From contig JAZBPJ010000169.1 in the NCBI GenBank assembly GCA_036351575.1, positions 1 to 48,588 of the forward strand: a DNA stretch of 48,588 nt, in the 5' to 3' direction. Positions 22,890-30,731 of this stretch are shown here, in pieces. Origin of the DNA: JABDPF01 sp036351575. GTDB lineage: Bacteria; Pseudomonadota; Gammaproteobacteria; Xanthomonadales; SZUA-36. Each line of letters starts with the position of its first letter. Position 1 is the first letter of the stretch. The notes below the pieces were generated by a model that searched no databases, was not told where the DNA came from, and saw only the letters and a list, made by a program, of their open reading frames with translations. The position numbers and the translations under genes were made by a program.

Positions 22890-23419
22890 TGCGCAAAGAA
22901 CTCAGAGACCGACTGCCTTATTTCCTGTTGTTGCCGGGTATCGTACTTTCCCTGCTGCTGACGGCTTCCTGCACCCCCCAGGTGATCACGGGGCGTGCGC
23001 CCTTCGTCGGAGTTTCGCAGATGGAACTGGACGCGCAGGAATTGACCGTTCGCTTCGACCTGTCGAATGAAAACGGGGTGGCCATGAACATCGAGACCAT
23101 GAACATCCGGATCATGGTCCGCGACACCGTCCTTCTCGAGCATTCCAGCGGAGAGCGATTGCTCATCGACGCCAACAGCGCCGAGTCCGTCACGGTCGAA
23201 TCGAAGCCGGACGATTTCACCCGCACGCTGCTGGAATCATTGTCGAACGGAACCCTGGACAGCCTGTCGATAACGATTTCGGGTGACGTTGACACCCTGG
23301 ACGAAGGCAGCCTGGAGTTCGACGAGGAAGGCTACATGTACCGTGTTCCGGGGCGTCCCGGCCAGTTTCGCGCGGCGGTTACCCGGACCGAAAAGCTGGT
23401 CCGGGACAATCCTCTCTAG
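22889..23419 (+). CDS. LEA2-domain (water-stress/hypersensitivity type) lipoprotein
   Basis: The 176-residue protein has a lipoprotein signal peptide with LTASC (Cys28) and then a single LEA2-like beta domain: GVSQMELDAQELTVRFDLSN, IETMNIRIMVRDTVLLEH, then DANSAESVTVES. Threonine after the cysteine favours outer-membrane sorting. I chose ATG 22889, which overlaps the upstream TGA; ATGs at 22868 and 22877 are also in frame. LEA2 proteins of bacteria have no agreed function. Its place at the end of an Mla plus importer operon suggests an envelope role. Confidence 0.75.
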
Positions 23420-23428
23420 GCGCTCCCA

Positions 23429-24589
23429 ATGGTCGAAACGGCGTTCTACCGCATAATCGTTGCCATTGAAACCGATGGAGCGCGCTGCCAGGGGCCGGCG
23501 TCGGGCCCGCCCGCCGTGCTCGAAAAATCTGATGCCGAGCAGCTGCTCGCCCACCTCGCAGCGGATCTCAAGGCCCTGATGCCCGACATCGCCCGCTGCA
23601 GCCTGATCGCCGCGGGCGCCCTCTATGACCAGACACAGCTTCTGCGGCCGTCCTACCCCCTGTTCACGGCGCTGGAGAACGTATCCACCGACAAGCGCGA
23701 GGAACGTTTCAGCCCAAAGCTCGTCAGCGTCGGCGCCAGCAACGGCACGATGCCCGTCGACAGCCTGCAGCCCGATGGGCGGGCTCCTCGCGGGCTGCTT
23801 CAGCTGCTGCCTGTCATCGTGCAGGGGCCGGCCGCGGAAATCCGGGAACTCGGGCAGGCCATGGAGTACCGTTTCATGGAGGAAGGCCAGCTCTCGGCCC
23901 ACTCCGCGGCCTGGCTGCAGTCGGCCTTTGACGTGACGGTCAACCATGCCCGGCTGATGACGCTGACCGACCTGTACGCGATGCTGCACATGCAGCTCGA
24001 GCATTTCGGTTTTCTTCCGCTCTGGGAACTGCTGGACAGCGCCCTGGAGGGAAACGGCGCGCTGAGCGTCAAAACCGGGCTCGGAAACCGCTACGAATTA
24101 CGCGACGGCGCCGTGCATTCGGACTTTCAGACCTTTGACTTCTGGGCCAGTAAAGGCAGTGGAAGCGAAATTCCGGCCCAACGCGGCGAACTGTCGGCGG
24201 CATACGCGGACTGGACACGCGAAACGCGCCAGTACCTGACCACCCTGGAAGCGCACGGCATCGAGCTGGTCTTTCACGATCCGGCGAGCGGAAGAACGCT
24301 GGAATCGGCCTACCTGACCGAGTGCAGCGACCGGCTTCCCCGCCCAGGAGACGCGACCGTCACCGAGCACAGCTTCGGAGATATCGGCACGGTCGCCATC
24401 ACGCTCGTCGATGACGGCCAGGTCAGGAATCTCTACCCGCTGCAGGCCGAGGGGCTCAACAGGATTCACGAGGAATTGCGGCGTTCGATGCCCGCCGGAC
24501 ACACCGTGGCCTTTCCCTGCGACATGCTGTACGACGAGGAGCACCGCCAGCTCATGCCGGAACCGCATGCCGCTCCCGCCCCGCATTGA
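23429..24589 (+). CDS. conserved-looking protein of unknown function
   Basis: I do not recognise this 386-residue protein. It has no signal peptide or membrane segment. It looks like two alpha/beta regions: an N-terminal part (AFYRIIVAIETDGARCQG, then LLAHLAADLKALMPDIARCSLIAAGALYDQ) and a C-terminal part ending AVAFPCDMLYDEEHRQL. It follows the LEA2 lipoprotein by nine bases and is the last gene of the run that begins with mlaF. Codon usage matches its neighbours, so it is likely a real lineage-specific gene rather than a shadow frame. Confidence 0.65.
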   Translation: MVETAFYRIIVAIETDGARCQGPASGPPAVLEKSDAEQLLAHLAADLKALMPDIARCSLIAAGALYDQTQLLRPSYPLFTALENVSTDKREERFSPKLVSVGASNGTMPVDSLQPDGRAPRGLLQLLPVIVQGPAAEIRELGQAMEYRFMEEGQLSAHSAAWLQSAFDVTVNHARLMTLTDLYAMLHMQLEHFGFLPLWELLDSALEGNGALSVKTGLGNRYELRDGAVHSDFQTFDFWASKGSGSEIPAQRGELSAAYADWTRETRQYLTTLEAHGIELVFHDPASGRTLESAYLTECSDRLPRPGDATVTEHSFGDIGTVAITLVDDGQVRNLYPLQAEGLNRIHEELRRSMPAGHTVAFPCDMLYDEEHRQLMPEPHAAPAPH

Positions 24590-24707
24590 CCCTCATCCTG
24601 CACCGCCCGAAACGCTTTCTTGATTTCGGAATCGCACGTCGCCATATCCTTCTGAACCGATTAACGAGCAGCGCCCGCCGGGCGCGCCCCTGAGAACGGA
24701 ACGAACC

Positions 24708-25631
24708 ATGGAATTGAATGACGCTGTCAAAAGCAGGATCGAGGAATACGTAAAGGGCAACAAGGTCGTGTTGTTCATGAAAGGCACGCGCCAGCAGCCG
24801 ATGTGCGGCTTCTCCGCCAAGACGGTGGCGGCGCTGGACAGCGTCGTGCCGGACTACCTCACGGTCAACGTGCTGGACGACCCCGAGATTCGCGAAGGCA
24901 TCAAGGCCTACGGCAACTGGCCGACGATTCCGCAGCTCTACATCGACGGCGAGTTGATGGGTGGCTGCGATATCGTGCTCAACATGCTTAACTCCGGTGA
25001 ACTGCACGAGTCCCTCGGCGCCGAGGCGCCGGACCGGACACCGCCGGAAATCACGGTGACCGACCTCGCTGCGGAAAAAATCCGCGAAGTCATGGCAGGC
25101 CAGCCCGGCATCGGCCTGTTCTTCAACGTCGATTCCGGATTCAACGCGGGCTTCGACCTCGGCCAGCCGCAGGGACACGAGATCGTGGCCGAGAACAACG
25201 GCCTGAAAATCCACATGGACATCGCCACCGCGCAGCGCGCCCGGGGCGCCACCATCGACTGGGTCTCGAACATGCAGGGCGAAGGCCTGACCATCGACCT
25301 GCCCGGCGCACCCGCGCCGGTCGCGCAGATGGGCGTCAAGGAGCTGGCCGAACGCATGGCGGCCGGGAACATCCTCGTCGTCGATATCCGCGGCGAGGCG
25401 GAACGTGCGCTCGCCTCCATCGAAGGTTCGCTGCCGCTCGACCGTGAACTCATGGCAAAGCTGGAAGCCATGCCGAAAGACACCGGCCTGGCGTTTCTCT
25501 GCCACCACGGCAACGCCAGCCAGGGGGCGGCAGAGTACTTCCGCAAGAAGGGCTTTACCGACGTCGCCAACGTGGCCGGCGGCATCAACGCCTGGTCGCT
25601 GGAAGTCGACCCGGACGTTCCGACTTACTGA
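24708..25631 (+). CDS. three-domain fusion: monothiol glutaredoxin, degenerate A-type Fe-S carrier, rhodanese
   Basis: The 307-residue protein begins with a complete Grx4-type glutaredoxin (residues 1-105). It has the Fe-S-binding CGFS at 33-36, TVNVLDDPEIREGIKAYGNWPTIPQLY, and GGCDIV. Residues 108-190 resemble HesB/IscA (EITVTDLAAEKIREVM; a later GLKIHMD), but the three iron-binding cysteines are gone (DSGFNAGFD in place of the GCSG block; GEGLTIDLPG in place of the C-terminal CGCG). Residues 195-305 are a rhodanese with active-site loop LCHHGNASQ, GlpE-like. It could couple sulfur transfer with Fe-S trafficking or use the dead carrier domain as a scaffold. ATG 24708 is clear. It stands alone in an isolated position. 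Confidence 0.85.
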   Translation: MELNDAVKSRIEEYVKGNKVVLFMKGTRQQPMCGFSAKTVAALDSVVPDYLTVNVLDDPEIREGIKAYGNWPTIPQLYIDGELMGGCDIVLNMLNSGELHESLGAEAPDRTPPEITVTDLAAEKIREVMAGQPGIGLFFNVDSGFNAGFDLGQPQGHEIVAENNGLKIHMDIATAQRARGATIDWVSNMQGEGLTIDLPGAPAPVAQMGVKELAERMAAGNILVVDIRGEAERALASIEGSLPLDRELMAKLEAMPKDTGLAFLCHHGNASQGAAEYFRKKGFTDVANVAGGINAWSLEVDPDVPTY

Positions 25632-25643
25632 GTCCGTTCCTGC

Positions 25644-26414
25644 TCAGACGCTGAACTCCGCCACCGCGGGGGCGTGGTCTGAAGGGCGTTCCTGGCGGCG
25701 CGGCTCGATGTCGATGTAGCTCGCCGTGCAACGGCGGGCCATGGCTTTCGATGCCAGCACGAGGTCGATCCTCAGGCCGAGTTTTCTGCGGAACATGTTC
25801 GCCCGGTAGTCCCACCAGCTCCAGGTTTCGGGTTCCTGCTCGAACAGCCGGAACGTATCGATAAGCCCAAGGCCGAGGATGCGGCCAAGCGCGTCCCGCT
25901 CCGGGGTGCTGCAGAGGATTTTTTCCCGCCAGGCTTCGGGATCGTAGACATCGCGGTCGTCCGGCGCGATATTGAAATCACCCAGAACGATCAGCTGTTC
26001 GTGAGCCTCCAGCTCGCTGGCCAGCCACTCGGTGACTCGTTCCAGCCAGTGAAGCTTGTAGGCGAATTTCTCCGAACCCACCTCGCTGCCGTTGACGACG
26101 TAGAGATCGACCAACCGAACATCACCCACCGTTGCGGCCAGGATGCGCCGCTGGGGATCGTCCAGGCCGGGAATGTCCCGCACCGGGTCCGCGGCCTCCT
26201 GGCGGCTCAGAATGGCGACGCCGTTGTAGGTTTTCTGGCCTGAAAATACGCTGTGGTAACCCGCCTCGCGCAGGGCTTCCGCCGGGAACCGATCGTCGGT
26301 CAGCTTGGTTTCCTGCAGCGCCAGCACATCGGGGCGCTCGGAATCACACCATGCCAGCACGTGGGGCAGGCGGACATTGAGTGAATTGACGTTCCAGGAA
26401 GCGATCTTCAGCAT
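25644..26414 (-). CDS. xthA: exodeoxyribonuclease III (AP endonuclease)
   Basis: The 256-residue protein has the ExoIII/EEP fold landmarks: LKIASWNVNSLNVRLP at the N-terminus, catalytic glutamate in LALQETKLTD, SGQKTYNGVAILS, VLGDFNIAPDDRDVYDP and the C-terminal RIDLVLAS with the SDHAP catalytic His. It repairs abasic sites and removes 3'-blocking groups. Of two possible starts, ATG 26414 (protein MLKIASW) is preferred because a GAGAG ribosome binding site lies nine bases upstream; ATG 26420 would be too close. It is convergent with the glutaredoxin fusion gene, 12 bases apart. Confidence 0.93.
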   Translation of the reverse strand: MLKIASWNVNSLNVRLPHVLAWCDSERPDVLALQETKLTDDRFPAEALREAGYHSVFSGQKTYNGVAILSRQEAADPVRDIPGLDDPQRRILAATVGDVRLVDLYVVNGSEVGSEKFAYKLHWLERVTEWLASELEAHEQLIVLGDFNIAPDDRDVYDPEAWREKILCSTPERDALGRILGLGLIDTFRLFEQEPETWSWWDYRANMFRRKLGLRIDLVLASKAMARRCTASYIDIEPRRQERPSDHAPAVAEFSV

Positions 26415-26490
26415 CGGCATCGGCTCTCGTGGCCTGTTCATTCGGGATCGTCGAATGGTAGCATGGTCGCCGAACGACGACGGAGCACCT

Positions 26491-26865
26491 ATGAAACCGG
26501 GCAAGAAGGGACTCGAGCGCCTTATCGACGCAAGCGGCTACTCGATGCAGGGCCTGCGGTCAGTATGGAAGAACGAGGCCGCATTCCGACAGGAAATCTT
26601 CGCCATTGCCATCCTGGCGCCGCTGTCTTTTTTCGTGGCGCGGGACCCGGTCCAGTGGCTATTGCTGGTTGCTCCGCTGTTCCTGATCCTCGTGGTGGAA
26701 CTGCTGAACTCGGCGATCGAATCGGTGGTCGACCGCATCGGACCCGAAAGAAATCACCTGTCCGGACGCGCCAAGGATATGGGTTCAGCCGCCGTGCTGC
26801 TTTGCATTCTTTTCATTGGACTCAGCTGGGGTACGATTCTGTGGCAAAATTTCGGACCGGAATGA
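26491..26865 (+). CDS. dgkA: diacylglycerol kinase
   Basis: The 124-residue integral membrane protein has three helices and the DgkA signature VVELLNSAIESVVDRIG followed by HLSGRAKDMGSAAVLL. It phosphorylates diacylglycerol released by membrane-derived glycan or lipid A modification, recycling it to phosphatidate. ATG 26491 follows the divergent xthA promoter region. Its stop overlaps the ATG of a Kazal-type lipoprotein (ATGA), an unusual pairing. Confidence 0.94.
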   Translation: MKPGKKGLERLIDASGYSMQGLRSVWKNEAAFRQEIFAIAILAPLSFFVARDPVQWLLLVAPLFLILVVELLNSAIESVVDRIGPERNHLSGRAKDMGSAAVLLCILFIGLSWGTILWQNFGPE

Positions 26866-27140
26866 AGCAACTGCCGGCATTGCTGGTCATGCTGGCGCTG
26901 ATGGGCTGCACGCCCGGCGCCGAGGACCCTGTCGAAACAGAGGCGGTCAAAGCCGACAAGGCAGATACCCAGGCGCGGCCGGCCTGCGTGGTCGAACCGC
27001 CCGAAGAGCCGATGGCCTGCACGATGGAATGGCGGCCGGTCTGCGGCTGTGACGGCGTGACCTATTCCAACCCCTGCGCCGCGAAAGCCGCGGGCGTGCC
27101 GGCATTCGAAGCGGGTGAGTGCAGCGGCAAACGAGACTGA
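26862..27140 (+). CDS. Kazal-type serine protease inhibitor domain lipoprotein
   Basis: The 92-residue protein has a lipoprotein signal with MGC and a linker rich in acidic residues and lysine. A single Kazal domain follows (CTMEWRPVCGCDGVTYSNPC, later FEAGEC), with the VCGCDGVTYSNPC core intact. Kazal domains inhibit serine proteases; in bacteria they are taken as shields against external proteases, or as periplasmic regulators. The reactive-site region is the stretch between CTMEW and CGCDG. Translational coupling to dgkA (ATGA) shows the gene is expressed with a membrane-lipid enzyme; the link is unexplained. Confidence 0.85.
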   Translation: MKQLPALLVMLALMGCTPGAEDPVETEAVKADKADTQARPACVVEPPEEPMACTMEWRPVCGCDGVTYSNPCAAKAAGVPAFEAGECSGKRD

Positions 27141-27169
27141 CCGCGCGTGAATGCCCGGCTGGAGGAATA

Positions 27170-27622
27170 ATGATCAAAAGACAGATTCACAAGGATTTAC
27201 GGCGCCTGGCGCTGCTGCTCATAACGGTCACGTTAGCACTCAGCGCCTGCAGCGGCAGCCAGACGACACGCCAGATGGAAAAAAGTCTCGGTGACACGCT
27301 GAAGCAGTACGAGACGATCGTCCGCTGGAGCCAGTGGGACGCCGCGGTCGACTTCATCGCGCCGGAGTACCTCCTGGAAAACCCGATCTCGCAGCTTGAC
27401 ATGGATCGACTGCGGCTTTTCCACGTCACGACCTACACGATCCGCTCTGCGGGGCGTTTCGACGGAGGAATGACCGCCCGCCAGGTTGTCGAGATCAAGA
27501 TGTACAACAAGCGACAGGGCGTGGAACGTTCATATACCGACAACCAGGAATGGCGTTACGACGAGGAGAGCAAGCGCTGGCGGCTGCACAGCGGCCTGCC
27601 GGACCCGACCCAGCGCTATTGA
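27170..27622 (+). CDS. small lipoprotein of unknown function
   Basis: The 150-residue protein has a lipobox LALSAC and then one folded domain. The domain has an N-terminal helix (QMEKSLGDTLKQYETIVRWSQWD), AVDFIAPEYL, and C-terminal beta strands (YTIRSAGRF, RQVVEIKMYNKR, EWRYDEESKRWRLHSGLPDP). This resembles NTF2-like secreted domains, but I cannot name a family. A GGAGGAA ribosome binding site sits just before ATG 27170. It follows the Kazal gene by 29 bases and may be in the same operon. The C-terminal end is convergent with sppA. Confidence 0.8.
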   Translation: MIKRQIHKDLRRLALLLITVTLALSACSGSQTTRQMEKSLGDTLKQYETIVRWSQWDAAVDFIAPEYLLENPISQLDMDRLRLFHVTTYTIRSAGRFDGGMTARQVVEIKMYNKRQGVERSYTDNQEWRYDEESKRWRLHSGLPDPTQRY

Positions 27623-27646
27623 GAACCAGCGGCTGCGGTATTGCGC

Positions 27647-29494
27647 CTAAGGAGCGTCGCACAGGCAATGAGCGGCGACCGTGAAGCCCTCGTTGCCCCT
27701 TGCCACCCGTTCCAGGTCGGCCAGCACCCGGCCCAGCAGACCTTCGGCCAGGGGTGACCGCGCCGAGAGGCCGATGCCGAAGCGGGCCATCGCAGAACCT
27801 GCGAGGTCGAACAGCATCGACTCGAACGGGGTCAGCTCCCATTCGTCGTACACCACTTCGTAATCCGTGCCAAGCCCGGCCAGGCGTGCCGCCGCATCGA
27901 CCGCCTGCTCCAGGGTTCCCGTGTTGTCCACCAGTCCGTGCTGCAGGGCCTGGGTGCCGCTCCATACGCGGCCCTGGGCCACTTCGAGCACCCGCTCCGC
28001 CTCCATGCCGCGCGCATCCGCCACCAGGGTCACGAAGTCTTCATAGGTGCGTTCGGTCGCGTGCTGAAACACGCGCTGCATCTCGGGGTCGAGGGAGCGG
28101 TCCAGCCGCAGTTTTCCCGCCATCTCGGTGGTTCCGACACCGTCGCTGTGAATGCCGAGCCGTTCCATGGGCTCCTGGAACGTGGGCAGCAGACCGTAAA
28201 CGCCGATGGAACCGGTAATGGTGGCGGGACTTGCCCAGACTTCCTCGGCGCCCATGGCCAGCCAGTAGCCGCCTGACGCGGCGACATCGCCCATCGACAC
28301 GACCACGCGCTTGCCGGCCTCCTTGAGGGCCTGTACCTCGCGGCGGATTTTTTCCGAGGCGAAAGCATCACCGCCCGGGCTGTTCACGCGCAGGACCACG
28401 GCCTTGACCCGCGTATTGCCCGACAGCTCGCGGAGCTTTTCCGCGAACGTCATCGCGCCGATCGTGCCCTGCGGCTGGCGTCCGCGCAGTATTTCTCCCT
28501 CGGCGACCACGACCGCCACCTCGTTGTCGCTGCCGGGCAGCAGGCCCATTCCGGTCAAGGCCAGGTAGTTGTCGTGATCGACCTGCCGGAAACCCTCGCT
28601 GCCCTCGCTTCTGGCGCCGAGGCGCGCCAACTCCATGTTGGCTTCGGGCCGGCTGATCAACTGGTCCACGAGACCGCTTTCCAGGGCCATCTGCGCGAAG
28701 TCACCGTCGGCGGCATCCAGGCGGTCCGCGAAATTATCGATTCCCTCGCCGATACTGGCGGCCGGCATGGCGCGCTGGCGTGAAACCAGGTCGAGGTACT
28801 GGTACCAGAGATCCCCGATCCAGTGCAGGTTGGCTTCCTTGGCCTCCGGTGACATGTCGTTGCGGACATAGGGTTCGCCGGCGGACTTGTACTTGCCGGC
28901 GCGAAACAGGTTGATCTCGATGCCGAGCTTATCCAGCCCTTCCCGGTAAAACATGCGATAGGCGGAAAACCCGTCGATCCAGAGCATTCCCTTGGGGTTC
29001 AGCCAGATTTCGTCCGCCATCGCCGCCAGCAGGTACTGCTGCTGGCCCAGCGTGTCGGCCAGCGCCACCACGGGCTTGCCGCTTGCCTTGAAAGCCTCCA
29101 CCGCAGACGACAGCTCGAGAAGGGAGGCCAGCCCTGCACTGCGCATGAACGTCGGGTCGATCACCATGCGCACGATGCGATCGTCTTCCGCGGCCCGCTG
29201 CACCGCTTCGAGCAGATCACGCAGACGGGTCTCCGTTGGGCCGGCCTCGGAAGCCTGCATCAGCAGGTGGTCCAGCGGTGTGCCGCTGTATTGCTCGACG
29301 ATGTCGCCGTGGGGCCTCAGAACCAGCGTGGTGTCCTCCTGGAGCACCCGCGTATCGTCCGTCTGCAGCAAGGCGGAAACGATGATCGCCAGGATGAAGA
29401 AGAACACGAGGTTCAACACGAGCTTGCGCGTGCCATCGACCAGGCGCCAGAGCGCCAGGAAAAACCGCGAGAAAAGAGAACGTTCGGCTGTCAT
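27647..29494 (-). CDS. sppA: signal peptide peptidase SppA, 67K type
   Basis: The 615-residue protein is close to E. coli SppA in length. It has one N-terminal membrane helix (LVLNLVFFFILAIIVSALL) and tandem S49 domains. The catalytic lysine sits in RAGKYKSAGEPYVR of the N-terminal half. The nucleophile serine sits in VSMGDVAASGGYWLAM of the C-terminal half, followed by ASPATITGSIGVYG. It cleaves leftover signal peptides in the inner membrane. ATG 29494 begins MTAERSLFSRF; the longer frame adds an unlikely 29 residues. It is divergent from pspA, another inner-membrane stress gene. Confidence 0.92.
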   Translation of the reverse strand: MTAERSLFSRFFLALWRLVDGTRKLVLNLVFFFILAIIVSALLQTDDTRVLQEDTTLVLRPHGDIVEQYSGTPLDHLLMQASEAGPTETRLRDLLEAVQRAAEDDRIVRMVIDPTFMRSAGLASLLELSSAVEAFKASGKPVVALADTLGQQQYLLAAMADEIWLNPKGMLWIDGFSAYRMFYREGLDKLGIEINLFRAGKYKSAGEPYVRNDMSPEAKEANLHWIGDLWYQYLDLVSRQRAMPAASIGEGIDNFADRLDAADGDFAQMALESGLVDQLISRPEANMELARLGARSEGSEGFRQVDHDNYLALTGMGLLPGSDNEVAVVVAEGEILRGRQPQGTIGAMTFAEKLRELSGNTRVKAVVLRVNSPGGDAFASEKIRREVQALKEAGKRVVVSMGDVAASGGYWLAMGAEEVWASPATITGSIGVYGLLPTFQEPMERLGIHSDGVGTTEMAGKLRLDRSLDPEMQRVFQHATERTYEDFVTLVADARGMEAERVLEVAQGRVWSGTQALQHGLVDNTGTLEQAVDAAARLAGLGTDYEVVYDEWELTPFESMLFDLAGSAMARFGIGLSARSPLAEGLLGRVLADLERVARGNEGFTVAAHCLCDAP

Positions 29495-29664
29495 TGAAGG
29501 AATCCCCTGCTGTAAGCGCCCTATTCTAAGACCCCGCCCACTCCCCCACAATGCCGCAGCCCGCCGCCATGACTTCGCCAACTGTTTGCGAATACCACCA
29601 ACACCACCCCCCGATCCGGCGGGAGAACATTCCCAGGGTGTTGTTATATAACGTTTTTTATAAA

Positions 29665-29680
29665 TGGCATGAATACTGCA
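29665..29680 (+). promoter_or_regulatory. sigma-54 promoter of pspA-pspC
   Basis: TGGCATGAATACTGCA matches the -24/-12 consensus (TGGCAC-N5-TTGC) with the invariant GG and GC at correct spacing. It ends 43 bases before the pspA ATG. The AT-rich stretch just upstream (29644-29662) could bind IHF. psp operons of enterobacteria use this promoter type with activator PspF, which is not encoded here. Confidence 0.8.
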
Positions 29681-29723
29681 TATTTCTTCATGTTACTGAA
29701 ACCAGCTACTACAGGAGATATCC

Positions 29724-30437
29724 ATGGGCACTTTTTCACGCCTTCGTTACGTGATCGCCGCCAACGTCAACGCCTTGATCGAAAAAGCGGAAGACCCCGA
29801 AAAACTGCTGCGTGCGCTCATTCGGGAAATGGAGGATGCAAGCGAAGAAGCTCGTATGGCCTGCGCCGACCTGCTCGCCGAACAACAGCGCCTGCAGCGC
29901 CTCGAGACCAGACTGGGCGCGGACAGGGACGAGTGGCAGAGCCGCGCGGAAAAGGCCGTGACCCGGGGGCGCGACGACCTGGCGCGCACCGCCCTGAAGG
30001 CACGCTCGGAGATTTCCGACCAGCTCGAGGCCGCCCGTGACGAGCAGGCGCGCGTCGGCGAGCGCGTCGAGCAGATGGAACAGGACATGGCGACACTGAA
30101 GGTCAAGCTCGCCGAAGCCAAGACGCGCCTGAAGAGCATGCAGAAAGGCCGCAGCCCGCGCCAGGCGAATGCCGAGATCAAAGAACGGCTGACGCCGGGC
30201 GAGCGCCGCATCCGCCGCGCGATGGACCGCTTCGAGCACTTGCAGAACCAGGTCGACAGCCTGGAGGCGCGCGTGCGCTCCTACGAAGTGGGCGGCGCCG
30301 CGGTCTCGGCGTGGGAACAGGCGGCGGGTGAGCCCGCTGATCCCGTCATCGAGGACGAGCTCAGCCGAATGAAAGAGCGCCTTGCAAAAAGCGGCGCCGC
30401 CTCCGGGCAGCAGCGCGCTGAAGAAGCGGGAGCATAG
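29724..30437 (+). CDS. pspA: phage-shock protein A
   Basis: The 237-residue protein is almost entirely coiled coil. It has the PspA/IM30 N-terminal amphipathic helix (GTFSRLRYVIAANVNALIEKAEDPEKLLR) and KLAEAKTRLKSM in the central hairpin. PspA binds stressed inner membrane and, in enterobacteria, restrains PspF. The C-terminal GEPADPVIEDELSRMKERL resembles helix 5 of the family. It follows a sigma-54 promoter and an AGGAGA ribosome binding site and is two bases before pspC. Confidence 0.93.
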   Translation: MGTFSRLRYVIAANVNALIEKAEDPEKLLRALIREMEDASEEARMACADLLAEQQRLQRLETRLGADRDEWQSRAEKAVTRGRDDLARTALKARSEISDQLEAARDEQARVGERVEQMEQDMATLKVKLAEAKTRLKSMQKGRSPRQANAEIKERLTPGERRIRRAMDRFEHLQNQVDSLEARVRSYEVGGAAVSAWEQAAGEPADPVIEDELSRMKERLAKSGAASGQQRAEEAGA

Positions 30438-30439
30438 CC

Positions 30440-30721
30440 ATGGACCGCAAGGACGGCGCATTGCTGGCGGGGGTGTGCTCCGGCATCGCCCGCGCGCTCG
30501 ACTGGAACGTCTGGGCGCTGCGTCTGCTGTTTGCGGCCTTCCTGCTGTTCAAGACCCTGTGGGCGATCATCGCCTACGCCGTGCTGGCGCTGCTGTTCCA
30601 TTTCGGCAGCTCTGCGCGCCGCACAGAAAAAAAGGATGGACTGGAGTCGCCCGAACTGGCGGCACGGGGCCGGCGCATCGACGAGCTGGAAAAGCGCTTT
30701 CGAGACCTGGAACGGGAGTGA
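30440..30721 (+). CDS. pspC: PspC-domain membrane protein
   Basis: The 93-residue protein has the PspC block (RKDGALLAGVCSGIARALDWNVWALRLLFAAF), two hydrophobic stretches, and a C-terminal charged helix (ARGRRIDELEKRFRDLERE) that could be a short coiled coil. In enterobacteria PspC with PspB relays membrane stress to PspA. I see no pspB here; this shortened psp set (A and C only) is common outside enterobacteria. It is convergent with the MATE gene, 10 bases apart. Confidence 0.9.
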   Translation: MDRKDGALLAGVCSGIARALDWNVWALRLLFAAFLLFKTLWAIIAYAVLALLFHFGSSARRTEKKDGLESPELAARGRRIDELEKRFRDLERE

Positions 30722-30731
30722 ATGAAGCCGC

